Shown: in pieces, positions 17,271-25,550 of the stretch
Position numbering within the stretch: the first letter of the stretch is position 1
Layout: each line of letters opens with the position of its first letter
DNA from: Thermobifida alba
GTDB taxonomy: Bacteria; Actinomycetota; Actinomycetes; Streptosporangiales; Streptosporangiaceae
DNA length: 64,000 nt
NCBI RefSeq assembly: GCF_023208015.1
Contig: NZ_CP051627.1
Span: 4,570,422-4,634,421 of the forward strand
Direction: 5' to 3'
Notes under the pieces: model-generated
Databases searched by the model: none
Told to the model about the DNA's origin: nothing
Seen by the model: only the letters and a program-made list of their open reading frames with translations
Made by a program: the position numbers and the translations under genes

Positions 17271-17557
17271 CGGGCCTTCCGGAGCGGTCGGTCGACCGGC
17301 CGGGGAACGGGGCCCCGCCGGGGAGGTTCTGCGGTTCGTGCCGCGAATGTCACCGTGGCGATCTGTGAAGTGGCGACAAAGTCTCCCGCGGTAGGCGTAC
17401 GCTAAGCCCTGTCCGCACACGGCCGCGCCTTCCTACCGGCCCGTGGGAGGGGGACGGGACGGCGCGGACCAGAGGTGAACTCCGCCGCGACAGGCTGGGA
17501 CTTCCAGCCCGACGACCGAGAGGCGGCCACCAGCGCGCCGCGAGAAAGGAAAAACGA

Positions 17558-17800
17558 ATGGGGAGCGGTCGGCACGGAGCAGCGCGTCCACCGATCGGAG
17601 TCCTGATCCACCGGGATCGCGTCGACTTCTCCATCTACGGTCTGCAGGCGGTGATCGCGTTGGTCATCATGGTCGCCACGGGGCCCGGCAGCCTGGCCTT
17701 CTGGCTGTGCTTCCTGCTGCTGTTCGCCGGTGTCGTCCTCTTCTTCCGGCGTATCGACCGCCTGGCCCGCGAGGAACTCGCCGGGGACGACCTGCTCTGA
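17558..17800 (+). CDS. Small two-helix membrane protein
   Basis: An 80-residue protein with two hydrophobic helices (YGLQAVIALVIMVATGPG and LAFWLCFLLLFAGVVLFF) and a charged C-terminus (RRIDRLAREELAGDDLL). I do not recognise the family. The start ATG follows GAAAGGAAAAACGA, a reasonable ribosome-binding site. A promoter may lie about 150 bp upstream (TACGCT near 17397), giving a long leader. Convergent with the MscS-like gene across a palindromic terminator. Confidence 0.65.
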   Translation: MGSGRHGAARPPIGVLIHRDRVDFSIYGLQAVIALVIMVATGPGSLAFWLCFLLLFAGVVLFFRRIDRLAREELAGDDLL

Positions 17801-17840
17801 CCATCCCGCCCCGCCGGGGGCGCGGACCGTGCCCGAAGGC

Positions 17841-17874
17841 TCCGCCCGACGCCGTCGCGACGGCGTCGGGCGGA
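17841..17874. terminator. 34-bp perfect palindrome, bidirectional terminator
   Basis: 17-bp arms TCCGCCCGACGCCGTCG with no loop between convergent genes; on RNA a tetraloop would open. No T tract. Confidence 0.6.
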
Positions 17875-17886
17875 GCGTGTCCCGGC

Positions 17887-18702
17887 TCAGCGGCGCTCGT
17901 GGCGGCGTTGGTACGTACCGGACTCGCTCCGCCGAGGAGGCGCGACCCGCTCGGTCGGCGCCGTCTCCTGCCGCGGGGCGGCCACCGTCTCACCGACCCG
18001 GCCGCCGCCCTGCTGGCGGAGGCGCTGCGTCTCGTTCTCGGCGCGGTCCAGCCAGTCGGCCCAGCGCTGCTGCATCGGGCGGATCAGACCGCCGCCGACC
18101 CCGACGACGAGGATGCCCACCACCGCGGCCAGCACCGCGATGAGCACCGGCAGGGTCACCGTGGTGGCCACGCCGATCTGGTTCAGTGCGGCGATGACGC
18201 CGAGACCGAGGATGAACACACCCGCGGTGTTGGCCAGCAGCCTGCCGTAGCCGAGACCGCCGAGCGCGTCCGCGGCGAGGTCGCGGACCGCCCGCGCGAT
18301 CAGCGCCGCCACCACCACGATGATCAGCGCCACGGCGAGCCGCGGCAGCCACGCGACCACGTTGTTGAGCAGCTGGGTGATCGGGTTGGTGGGGCCGAAC
18401 GCGCTGAACGCCAACTGCAGGACGATCAGCACACCCGCGTAGTAGACGAACTTCCCCGCCAGGTCGCTGGCGCTGAACCGGCTGCGCTGGAAGTAGCTGC
18501 CCAGCCCGCCGCGCTCCAGGGCCCGGTCGAGGCCGACCCGGGCCAGGCCCTTGGCGACCAGGCGGCCGACGAGTTTGGCGATCAGCCAGCCCAGGATCAG
18601 GACGACGAGGAAGACGGCGAGCCTGGGGATGAAGGACACCACGGTCCCCCAGACATTGCCGACGCCCTGCCCGAGGTCGGTCACGGCCAGTGGTGTGAAC
18701 AT
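17887..18702 (-). CDS. Conserved TM-helix/MscS-like membrane protein
   Basis: A 271-residue protein with four to five membrane helices in the repeat pattern of the PF05552 TM_helix family (FIPRLAVFLVVLILGWLIAKLVG, read as VVLILGWLIAKLVGRLVAKG, and later WLPRLAVALIIVVVAALIAR). There is no MscS beta domain, so channel activity is uncertain; relatives are called CmpX or mechanosensitive-like. The C-terminal 60 residues are polar and Arg/Gln-rich. Start ATG MFTPLAVTDLG with GGGAGGAG upstream. Confidence 0.8.
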   Translation of the reverse strand: MFTPLAVTDLGQGVGNVWGTVVSFIPRLAVFLVVLILGWLIAKLVGRLVAKGLARVGLDRALERGGLGSYFQRSRFSASDLAGKFVYYAGVLIVLQLAFSAFGPTNPITQLLNNVVAWLPRLAVALIIVVVAALIARAVRDLAADALGGLGYGRLLANTAGVFILGLGVIAALNQIGVATTVTLPVLIAVLAAVVGILVVGVGGGLIRPMQQRWADWLDRAENETQRLRQQGGGRVGETVAAPRQETAPTERVAPPRRSESGTYQRRHERR

Positions 18703-18866
18703 CTCATCTCCTCCCCCGAAGCGGTTCCGCCGGTCGGCGGCAGCCGGGAAGTCTCCCGACGGCGTGCCGTCGTGCCCGACCGAACCGGGAGAACGCCTGT
18801 CGTCCGGCGGCTACCCGGGAAACAGGCGGTGAACCATCGGGCCGTGGGGAGGAGCGGGGAGCGGGG

Positions 18867-19487
18867 TCAGCTGCGGGTGAGGTCCCACCCGCTGATGCCG
18901 CGCCAGGCCAGGCGGGCGATGAGCTGCTCGGCGGCGTCCTTGGGGATGGTGCCGCTGCTCAGCCAGTAGCGTGCGCTGGTCTCGGCCATGCCGACCAGGC
19001 CGATGCTGAGCAGGTGCGCCTCCTCGTCGGAGACGCTGGTGTCCTGCCGGATGACCTCGCCGATGAGTTCCGCGCAGCGGAGCGTGGTCTGTTCGGTCTT
19101 CTCCCGCACCGCCGGGAGGTTGCGCAGGTCGGACTCGAAGACCAGGCGGAACGCCTCGCCCTCGCCGGAGACGAAGTCGAAGTACGCCTGGAAGCTCGCG
19201 ACGACCCGCTGACGGTTGTCGTCGGTGGACTGCAGCGCAGCACGCTGCTTTTCGACCAGGGCCTCGGAGTGCTGCTCCAGCAGCGCCAGGTAGAGTTCCA
19301 GCTTCCCGGGGAAGTGCTGGTACAGCACGGGTTTGGAGACCCCGGCGCGTTCGGCGATCTCGTCCATCGCCGCGGCGTGGTATCCCCGTTCCACGAAGAC
19401 CTGCTGGGCCGCGGCGAGCAGTTGCCGTCGCCGGGCCACCCGGGGGAGCCGGTTTCCCCGTGGGCGGGCTTCTGAAGGAGCCGTCAC
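18867..19487 (-). CDS. TetR-family transcriptional regulator
   Basis: About 206 residues. The N-terminal helix-turn-helix is clear (RRQLLAAAQQVFVERGYHAA, DEIAERAGVSKPVLYQHFPG), followed by a mostly helical ligand domain. GGAGGG at 19500-19495 is spaced 7 nt from GTG 19487, which I chose over GTG 19493. It sits in the same place as Rv3208 in M. tuberculosis. The target and ligand are unknown; no palindromic operator is evident immediately upstream. Confidence 0.9.
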   Translation of the reverse strand: MTAPSEARPRGNRLPRVARRRQLLAAAQQVFVERGYHAAAMDEIAERAGVSKPVLYQHFPGKLELYLALLEQHSEALVEKQRAALQSTDDNRQRVVASFQAYFDFVSGEGEAFRLVFESDLRNLPAVREKTEQTTLRCAELIGEVIRQDTSVSDEEAHLLSIGLVGMAETSARYWLSSGTIPKDAAEQLIARLAWRGISGWDLTRS

Positions 19488-19654
19488 CGCCACACCCTCC
19501 GAACTGTTCGCGGCGCCGTGCGCCGCGTCCTGGTCTGGCCGTCCCGACGGGCCCGAAGCCCGCCGGCGGCCAGAGTGCGTACCGGGCCATCTTACTCGGC
19601 CGTAATGAGCTGGGCCGGTCTGCCCAGGTCGCGGACGGGAATCCGGCTCACCGC

Positions 19655-19879
19655 TCAGCGGTAGTAGTCGTCCTCGTCCTCGGGGACCTCCAACGCCTGT
19701 TCGACCGCGTCGGCCTCGGGGACCTCCCACCCCCTCTCCAGTTCCGCGGCGAGGTCGAAGGACTCTTCCTCGTCGTCGGCGGTCCGCTGGTCCACGACGT
19801 CGGCCTCAGGCGCTTCGAGGGGGTGTTCGTCGTCGGGGACGTTCGGTGCGACGCGGGGACGCTCCGCTTCATCCGGCAT
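19655..19879 (-). CDS. Small acidic hypothetical protein
   Basis: 74 residues, strongly acidic and without hydrophobic segments, ending in EVPEDEDDYYR. The segment ELERGWEVPEADAVEQALEV is predicted helical. A good ribosome-binding site GGGAGG precedes the ATG by about 4 nt. I do not recognise the family; similar acidic tails with EDEDDYYR ends are found in actinobacterial hypotheticals. It takes the place where mycobacteria have the DUF3107 protein TB9.4 but is not similar to it. Confidence 0.6.
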   Translation of the reverse strand: MPDEAERPRVAPNVPDDEHPLEAPEADVVDQRTADDEEESFDLAAELERGWEVPEADAVEQALEVPEDEDDYYR

Positions 19880-20133
19880 GGGGCCTCCCGTGGTGGGCGC
19901 TGGTCGACATCGCTGCCGCCCCGCCGCCCCGTGGGCCGGCGGGGTACCACGAATCGGTGGTGACCTGCGGGGAAACAGTCAGGCGGGTAACGCTTCCGTT
20001 CCCGTATCCCCACCCGGGAATGATAAACCCCACCCCGTGGGTTGGGATAATGAGCAAGCCCGTAGCGTGCGAGGCGGTGAAGGTCCGCGCCCGCCGTGGG
20101 CACGCCGCGTCACCGATCGTTTGAGGAGCTGTT
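19880..20133. other. Divergent region before moeZ
   Basis: GATAAT at 20046-20051 is the best plus-strand -10 and GAGGAG before GTG 20134 the ribosome-binding site. A 24-codon ORF starting at 20050 (MSKPVACEAVK) is open but has no other support. Confidence 0.3.
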
Positions 20134-21294
20134 GTGTCGCTGCCGCCGCTGGTCGAACCAGCCGACGAGCTGACCGTTGACGAGGTGCAACGGTACTCAC
20201 GCCACCTGATCATCCCCGACGTCGGCATGGACGGTCAGAAGCGTCTGAAGAACGCCAAGGTCCTGGTCGTGGGGGCGGGCGGGCTCGGCTCCCCCACGCT
20301 GCTGTACCTGGCCGCCGCCGGCGTGGGCACCCTGGGCATCATCGACTTCGACGTCGTGGACGAGTCCAACCTGCAACGCCAGGTCATCCACGGCCAGAGC
20401 GACCTCGGCAAGCCCAAGGCCGAGTCCGCCCGGGAGAGCATCGAGGAGATCAACCCGTACGTCAAGGTCGCCCTGCACCAGGAGCGCCTGGACTCCGGCA
20501 ACGCCCTGGAGATCTTCGCGGGCTACGACCTGATCCTGGACGGAACGGACAACTTCGCCACCCGCTACCTGGTCAACGACGCCGCCGTGCTGCTGAACAA
20601 GCCGTACGTGTGGGGGTCGATCTACCGCTTCGACGGCCAGGTCAGCGTGTTCTGGAACGAGCACGGACCCAACTACCGCGACCTGTACCCCGAGCCGCCG
20701 CCGCCCGGAATGGTCCCCTCCTGCGCCGAGGGCGGCGTCCTGGGGGTGCTGTGCGCCGCGATCGGGTCGGTCATGGCCAACGAGGCGATCAAGCTGATCA
20801 CCGGCATCGGCGATCCGCTGGTCGGCCGCCTGCTGATCTACGACGCCCTGGAGATGACCTGGCGGACCGTCAAGATCCGCAAGGACCCCAACGCCGAGCC
20901 GATCACCGAGCTGATCGACTACGAGGCGTTCTGCGGGACGATCCCCGAGGAGGCCCAGCAGGCCGCGATGGGCTCCACCATCACCGCCAAGGAACTCAAG
21001 GAGAAGATGGACAAGGGCGAGGACTTCTTCCTCGTCGACGTCCGGGAGAAGAACGAGTACGAGATCGTCAACATCCCGGGCGCGGTCCTCATCCCCAAGG
21101 GCGAGTTCCTCACCGGTGAGGCGTTCGCCAAGCTGCCCCAGGACAAGCAGATCATCCTGCACTGCAAGTCCGGCGGCCGCTCGGCCGAGGCCCTGGCCGC
21201 GGTCAAGAACGCGGGCTTCGCCGACGCCGTGCACGTCGGCGGCGGCGTGCTGTCCTGGATCGAGACCGTCGACCCGAGCCTGCCCCGGTACTGA
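20134..21294 (+). CDS. moeZ: Adenylyltransferase-sulfurtransferase MoeZ (ThiF-rhodanese fusion)
   Basis: A 386-residue two-domain protein. The ThiF/E1-like domain shows the nucleotide loop GAGGLGSPTLLYLAAAGVG (residues about 49-67), the R-finger region and the catalytic Cys in PSCAEGGVLG. The C-terminal rhodanese domain starts near residue 290 and has the active loop HCKSGGRS. The CxxC zinc pairs of E. coli MoeB are missing, as in mycobacterial MoeZ. It adenylates and thiocarboxylates small sulfur carriers such as MoaD, ThiS and CysO, feeding molybdopterin, thiamine and cysteine synthesis. MoaE is encoded 23 kb away in the same window. Confidence 0.93.
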   Translation: MSLPPLVEPADELTVDEVQRYSRHLIIPDVGMDGQKRLKNAKVLVVGAGGLGSPTLLYLAAAGVGTLGIIDFDVVDESNLQRQVIHGQSDLGKPKAESARESIEEINPYVKVALHQERLDSGNALEIFAGYDLILDGTDNFATRYLVNDAAVLLNKPYVWGSIYRFDGQVSVFWNEHGPNYRDLYPEPPPPGMVPSCAEGGVLGVLCAAIGSVMANEAIKLITGIGDPLVGRLLIYDALEMTWRTVKIRKDPNAEPITELIDYEAFCGTIPEEAQQAAMGSTITAKELKEKMDKGEDFFLVDVREKNEYEIVNIPGAVLIPKGEFLTGEAFAKLPQDKQIILHCKSGGRSAEALAAVKNAGFADAVHVGGGVLSWIETVDPSLPRY

Positions 21295-21306
21295 CACCGG
21301 CCGTGG

Positions 21307-21339
21307 CGTGGGGCCGCCGCACACCGCGGCGGCCCCACG
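21307..21339 (+). terminator. moeZ terminator hairpin
   Basis: CGTGGGGCCGCCGC (21307-21320), loop ACACC, complement 21326-21339: 14 perfect pairs, 12 nt past the stop, no T tract. Confidence 0.6.
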
Positions 21340-21420
21340 TGCTCGTGTCCGCCGACGTGAGTTCCGCGCCGATCCGGGTAGCTGCCGTCGACGACGGGAG
21401 TACGGACCGGGAGGTGCACG

Positions 21421-21825
21421 ATGGGCGGACGTTGGAGCGACTGGGCGGCCCTGGCGGCGGGGATCGCGACGGCCCTCAGCTGGATCTGGCACGGCATGTT
21501 CGGACCGGCCATGGTCGCGCTGTTCCTGCTCGGCCTGGCCACGGTGTTCACCGCGACGATCTGCCTCACCCGGCCGGGACTGGTCCTCGGCGAGGCGCTC
21601 CTGGCGGCGCTGGGCGTCCTGGTGTTCCTCACTCCCTGGCTGATCGGCTTCGCCGGGAAGCCCGTCGGAGCGTGGACCGCCTGGATCACCGGAGCCGTCA
21701 TCGCGGTCATGGGAGTGGTGGGGCTGCCGCCGAGCCGCAGGGCCCGCCGCACCCAGGAACCGCACGGCCCCGACGGGTCGTGGACACGCTCGCCGACGGC
21801 GCACTCCCCGGTCGCCCCGGTCTGA
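21421..21825 (+). CDS. SPW-repeat membrane protein
   Basis: 134 residues with four hydrophobic segments. The Trp-rich pattern WSDWAALAAGIATALSWIW and FLTPWLIGFAG...WTAWITGA is that of SPW-repeat proteins, small integral membrane proteins of unknown function in actinobacteria. GGGAGGTGCACG precedes the ATG. The C-terminal 30 residues are polar. Confidence 0.75.
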   Translation: MGGRWSDWAALAAGIATALSWIWHGMFGPAMVALFLLGLATVFTATICLTRPGLVLGEALLAALGVLVFLTPWLIGFAGKPVGAWTAWITGAVIAVMGVVGLPPSRRARRTQEPHGPDGSWTRSPTAHSPVAPV

Positions 21826-21859
21826 GGATTCGGCGCCCGTTTCCGTCGGCGGCCCGCAC

Positions 21860-21873
21860 TACAGTGTGCGGCA
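21860..21873 (+). promoter_or_regulatory. Leaderless-type -10 for the ATL gene
   Basis: TACAGT at 21860-21865, 7 nt, then ATG 21873. Confidence 0.55.
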
Positions 21874-22190
21874 TGCCACGATCCGACGGTTGTCCCAGCG
21901 AGTACGCGGAGCGGGTCCTCGAATTCGTCCGGACCATCCCGGCGGGGAAGGTCATGACCTACGGCGACGTCGCCGAGTACCTCGGCGCGGGCAGCGCCCG
22001 CTCGGTGGGGGCGGTCATGGCCGCCTGGGGAGCGGACGCGCCCTGGTGGCGGGTGGTGTTCGCGGACGGCACCCCGCCCTCCAGCCGCCCCGAGCGGGCG
22101 CTGCGGCGCTACACGGCGGAGGACACCCCGCTGCTCGCCGACCGGACCCGGGTCGACCTGGGCCGGGCCCGCTGGGACGGCAGGCCCTGA
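21873..22190 (+). CDS. Alkyltransferase-like protein (MGMT family, no acceptor Cys)
   Basis: 105 residues covering only the DNA-binding domain of O6-alkylguanine transferases. PAGKVMTYGDVAEYLGAG is the recognition helix region. The active-site PCHRV of MGMT is PWWRV here, so alkyl transfer is impossible. ATL proteins bind O6-alkylguanine and flag it for nucleotide excision repair. The corresponding mycobacterial gene Rv3204 also neighbours the adnAB genes. AdnA starts 69 bp downstream. Confidence 0.87.
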   Translation: MPRSDGCPSEYAERVLEFVRTIPAGKVMTYGDVAEYLGAGSARSVGAVMAAWGADAPWWRVVFADGTPPSSRPERALRRYTAEDTPLLADRTRVDLGRARWDGRP

Positions 22191-22259
22191 ACCCGCCCGA
22201 CTCCCGGGTGGGACGGGGACACGACGCGGTTGTCGTCGCCGTCTGGTGAACTAGGTCGG

Positions 22260-25200
22260 GTGAACACCCCCCCGTACCGCCTCGTACGCCGGGCCCAGCG
22301 CGCCGCACCCGCCCCGGACCTCGACGACGACCAGCGCCGGGTGGTCGACCACCGGGGCGGTCCGCTGCTCGTGCTCGCCGGACCGGGAACCGGGAAGACC
22401 ACCACGATCGTCGAGGCGGTCGTCGACCGCGTCGACCGCCGGGGCGTGGACCCCTCGCGCGTGCTCGTGCTCACCTTCAGCCGCAAGGCGGCCCAGGAAC
22501 TGCGGCAGCGCATCACCGCGCGGCTGCGGCGCACCACCCGCGAACCGCTCGCCCTGACCTTCCACAGCTACGCCTACGCCCTGATCCGCCGCGAGTTCCA
22601 GCTCGCGGGCGACCAGGCGCCCCGCCTGCTGTCCGGCCCCGAACAGCTGATGGAGGTCCGCGAACTCCTGCGGGGCGAACTCGCCGACGGCGCCGCCGAG
22701 TGGCCCGAACGGCTCCGTCCCATGCTGCACACCCGCGGCTTCGCCGAGGAGCTGCGCGACTTCCTCATGCGCGCCCAGGAACGCGGACTGGGCGCCGACG
22801 ACATCCGGGAGCTCGGACGCCGCCACGCGCGGGCGGACTGGATCGCCGCCGGGAGCTTCCTGGAGCGCTACACCGGGCGGTTCGACGTCGCCCCGGTGCC
22901 CACCTTCAACTACGCCGAACTGGTCCGCATCGCCGCCAACCTGCTCAACGACCCCGAGGTGCAGGCGCGGGAGCGCGCCGCGCGGCAGATCGTGTTCGTC
23001 GACGAGTACCAGGACACCGACCCCGCCCAGGAGGAGCTGCTGCGCGCGCTGGCCGGGGACGGGCGCGACCTGGTCGCGGTGGGCGACCCCGACCAGTCCG
23101 TCTACGGCTTCCGGGGCGCCGACGTGCGCAACATCCTGGACTTCCCGGACCGGTTCCGCACCGCGGCGGGCGACCCCGCCCCCGTGGTGGCGCTGCGCAC
23201 CTGCCGCCGCAGCGGCCCCGCACTGCTGGAAGCCTCCCGCAGCCTCGCCCAGCGGCTGCCCGCCGTGCCCGGCCCCGAGGGGGAGGGGGTCAACGCCCAC
23301 CGCCGGCTCGTCCCCGTCGAGGACGCCGAACCGGGCCGGGCCAGGGTGCTGCTCGCAGAGAGCCCCGCCCAGGAGGCCGCCGTCATCGCCGACATCCTGC
23401 GCCGCGCCCACCTCATCGACGGCGTGCCGTGGTCGCGTATGGCGGTGCTGGTACGTTCGGCCACACGGCAGGTGCCGGTGCTGCGCCGCGCCCTGATCGC
23501 CGCCGACGTCCCGGTGGTCGTCAGCGGCGACGAACTGCCGCTGGCCGCCGAACCGCTGGTGCGGTCCATGCTGCTGCTCCTGCGCTGCGCGCTGCACCCC
23601 GACAGCCTCGACGAGAACGCCGCCCGCGAACTGCTGACCAGCGCGTTCGGGGAGGCCGACGGCATCAGGCTGCGTCGGCTCGGCCGGGCGCTGCGGCGGC
23701 TGGAACTGGACGCCGGAGGCAACCGCCCCGCCGCGGCCCTGCTCGCCGAGATCCTCCGCGACCCCCGCGACCTGGTGATGGTCGACCCCGAGGTGCGGGC
23801 GCCCGCCGACCGTGTCGCCACCCTGCTGCGCCTGGTCCGCGACAGCACGGCCGAGGGCGCCTCCGCCGAGGAGGTGCTGTGGCGGATGTGGCACCACTCG
23901 GGGCTGGCCGACCGGCTGCTGCGGGCCAGCCAGGCGGGCGGGCGGCGCGGTGCGGCCGCGGACCGGGAGCTGGACTCGGTGGTGGCGCTGTTCGAGAACG
24001 CCGCGCGCTACTGCGACCGGCTGCCGCCCGGCACCCCGGAGGGGTTCCTGGAGGACCTGGAGGCCCAGGAGATCCCCGGCGACACGCTCGCCGAGCACGC
24101 CCCCCAGGGCGAGGCGGTGCGCATCCTCACCGCGCACCGCTCCAAGGGACTGGAGTGGGACCTGGTCGTGGTGGCCGGGGTGCAGGAGGGCGACTGGCCG
24201 GACCTGCGGCTGCGCGGCTCCCTGCTGGGTGTCGAGCACCTGCTGGACACGGTCTCCGGGTTCGCCGAGACCTCCCCGGCCGCGGTGGTGTCCAAGCTGC
24301 TGGACGAGGAGCGGCGGCTGTTCTACGTCGCGCTCACCCGGGCCCGGCGGGAACTGGTGGTCACCGCGGTCGGCGGCGAGGACACCGAGGAGCGGCCCTC
24401 CCGCTTCCTCGCCGAGCTCGGCCTCGGCGACCCCGAACGGCTGGCGCCGGGACGGCGGTGGCTGTCGCTGCCCGCACTGGTCGCCGACCTGCGCTCGGCC
24501 CTGCTCGACCCGCGCAGCGAGGCGCCGGTGCGCCGTGCCGCGGCCGCCCACCTGGCCCGGCTGGCCGACGAGGGGGTGCGGGGGGCCGATCCCGCCGAGT
24601 GGTACGCCCTCACCGAACTGTCCGACGACTCCCCGCTGGTGCTCGACGGCGAGCAGATCCGCGTCTCCCCGTCCCAGGTGGAGAAGTTCGGCGCCTGCGA
24701 GCTGCGGTGGATGCTGGAGACGGCGGCGGGCGCGCAGAAACCGCACACCTCCTCCGGGCTGGGCAGCATCGTGCACGCCCTGACGGTGCTGGCCGCCGAG
24801 GACGCCGGCCTGCCGGAGATCCTGCGGCGCATGGACCAGATCTGGTCGGACCTGGACTTCGGCGGCCCCTGGTACGCGGAGAAGCAGCGGGAGCGGGCCG
24901 AGGAGATGCTGCGGCGGTTCCTGGGCTGGCAGAAGGAGAACCCCCGGGAGCTGGTCGCCACCGAGGAGGGGTTCCGGGTCGAGGTCGACGGCATCGAGAT
25001 CGTGGGCCGGGTGGACCGGCTGGAACGCGACGACCAGGGGCGCGGCGTCGTCGTCGACATCAAGACCGGGACGGCGGTGCCGGACCGGGAGATCGGCCGC
25101 CACCCGCAGCTCGGCGTCTACCAGCTGGCGGTGCTGATGTCGGCGTTCGAGCACTACGGCCTGACCGATTCGGGCGGCGCGGCCCTGGTGCAGATCGGCG

Positions 25201-25400
25201 ACGGGCGCCGGACCGCGAAGGAGCAGGCGCAGCCCGCACTGGCCGAGGACCCGGACCCGGACTGGTCGAAGCGGCTGGTCCGCGAGGTGGCCTCCGGCAT
25301 GGCGGGGGCGCGGTTCCGGGCGACGGCCGGCCCCTCGTGCCGCCACTGCTCGGTCCGCGCCAGCTGCCCGGCCCAGAGCGAGGGCGACCGCGTGGAGTGA
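22260..25400 (+). CDS. adnA: AdnA subunit of the AdnAB helicase-nuclease
   Basis: 1046 residues. UvrD-like motor: Walker A GPGTGKTT at 41-48, DEYQDTDPAQEE near 247, VGDPDQSVYGFRGAD, and the SF1 motif VI region VALTRARRELV. A RecB-like nuclease domain follows, with Asp in VGRVDRLERD and DIKTG near residue 935. Four cysteines (one in KFGACELRWM near 810, three in CRHCSVRASC near 1027-1036) can hold a [4Fe-4S] cluster, as in AddB. The Walker A looks intact. Start GTG 22260; an upstream in-frame TTG 22230 is less likely. AdnA and AdnB form the heterodimer that resects double-strand breaks in mycobacteria. Confidence 0.92.
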   Translation: MNTPPYRLVRRAQRAAPAPDLDDDQRRVVDHRGGPLLVLAGPGTGKTTTIVEAVVDRVDRRGVDPSRVLVLTFSRKAAQELRQRITARLRRTTREPLALTFHSYAYALIRREFQLAGDQAPRLLSGPEQLMEVRELLRGELADGAAEWPERLRPMLHTRGFAEELRDFLMRAQERGLGADDIRELGRRHARADWIAAGSFLERYTGRFDVAPVPTFNYAELVRIAANLLNDPEVQARERAARQIVFVDEYQDTDPAQEELLRALAGDGRDLVAVGDPDQSVYGFRGADVRNILDFPDRFRTAAGDPAPVVALRTCRRSGPALLEASRSLAQRLPAVPGPEGEGVNAHRRLVPVEDAEPGRARVLLAESPAQEAAVIADILRRAHLIDGVPWSRMAVLVRSATRQVPVLRRALIAADVPVVVSGDELPLAAEPLVRSMLLLLRCALHPDSLDENAARELLTSAFGEADGIRLRRLGRALRRLELDAGGNRPAAALLAEILRDPRDLVMVDPEVRAPADRVATLLRLVRDSTAEGASAEEVLWRMWHHSGLADRLLRASQAGGRRGAAADRELDSVVALFENAARYCDRLPPGTPEGFLEDLEAQEIPGDTLAEHAPQGEAVRILTAHRSKGLEWDLVVVAGVQEGDWPDLRLRGSLLGVEHLLDTVSGFAETSPAAVVSKLLDEERRLFYVALTRARRELVVTAVGGEDTEERPSRFLAELGLGDPERLAPGRRWLSLPALVADLRSALLDPRSEAPVRRAAAAHLARLADEGVRGADPAEWYALTELSDDSPLVLDGEQIRVSPSQVEKFGACELRWMLETAAGAQKPHTSSGLGSIVHALTVLAAEDAGLPEILRRMDQIWSDLDFGGPWYAEKQRERAEEMLRRFLGWQKENPRELVATEEGFRVEVDGIEIVGRVDRLERDDQGRGVVVDIKTGTAVPDREIGRHPQLGVYQLAVLMSAFEHYGLTDSGGAALVQIGDGRRTAKEQAQPALAEDPDPDWSKRLVREVASGMAGARFRATAGPSCRHCSVRASCPAQSEGDRVE

Positions 25401-25550
25401 CGCGGGCCCCGAAGGACAGTGGTCACGGCCCTGGAACCGGAACCGGCGGCGTTCCCGGCTCCGGGGCCCTGATCACCGCCGACCGGTGCCCGCCGGGGAG
25501 TGGTCTGCGAGAATGCCCGGGTCAGCACAGCAGACAGGGCAGGACCCCCC

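Noticed and set aside
20050-20124. 24-codon ORF in the moeZ leader
   Set aside because: Starts inside the GATAAT hexamer and has no ribosome-binding site; likely chance.
23102-23848. Ser/Arg-rich minus-strand frame inside adnA
   Set aside because: Shadow frame of coding sequence with biased composition.
22251-25346. Very long open frame antisense to adnA (about 1030 codons)
   Set aside because: High-GC shadow frame; sense adnA has clear helicase and nuclease motifs, and the antisense product is Gly/Arg/His-rich without family features.
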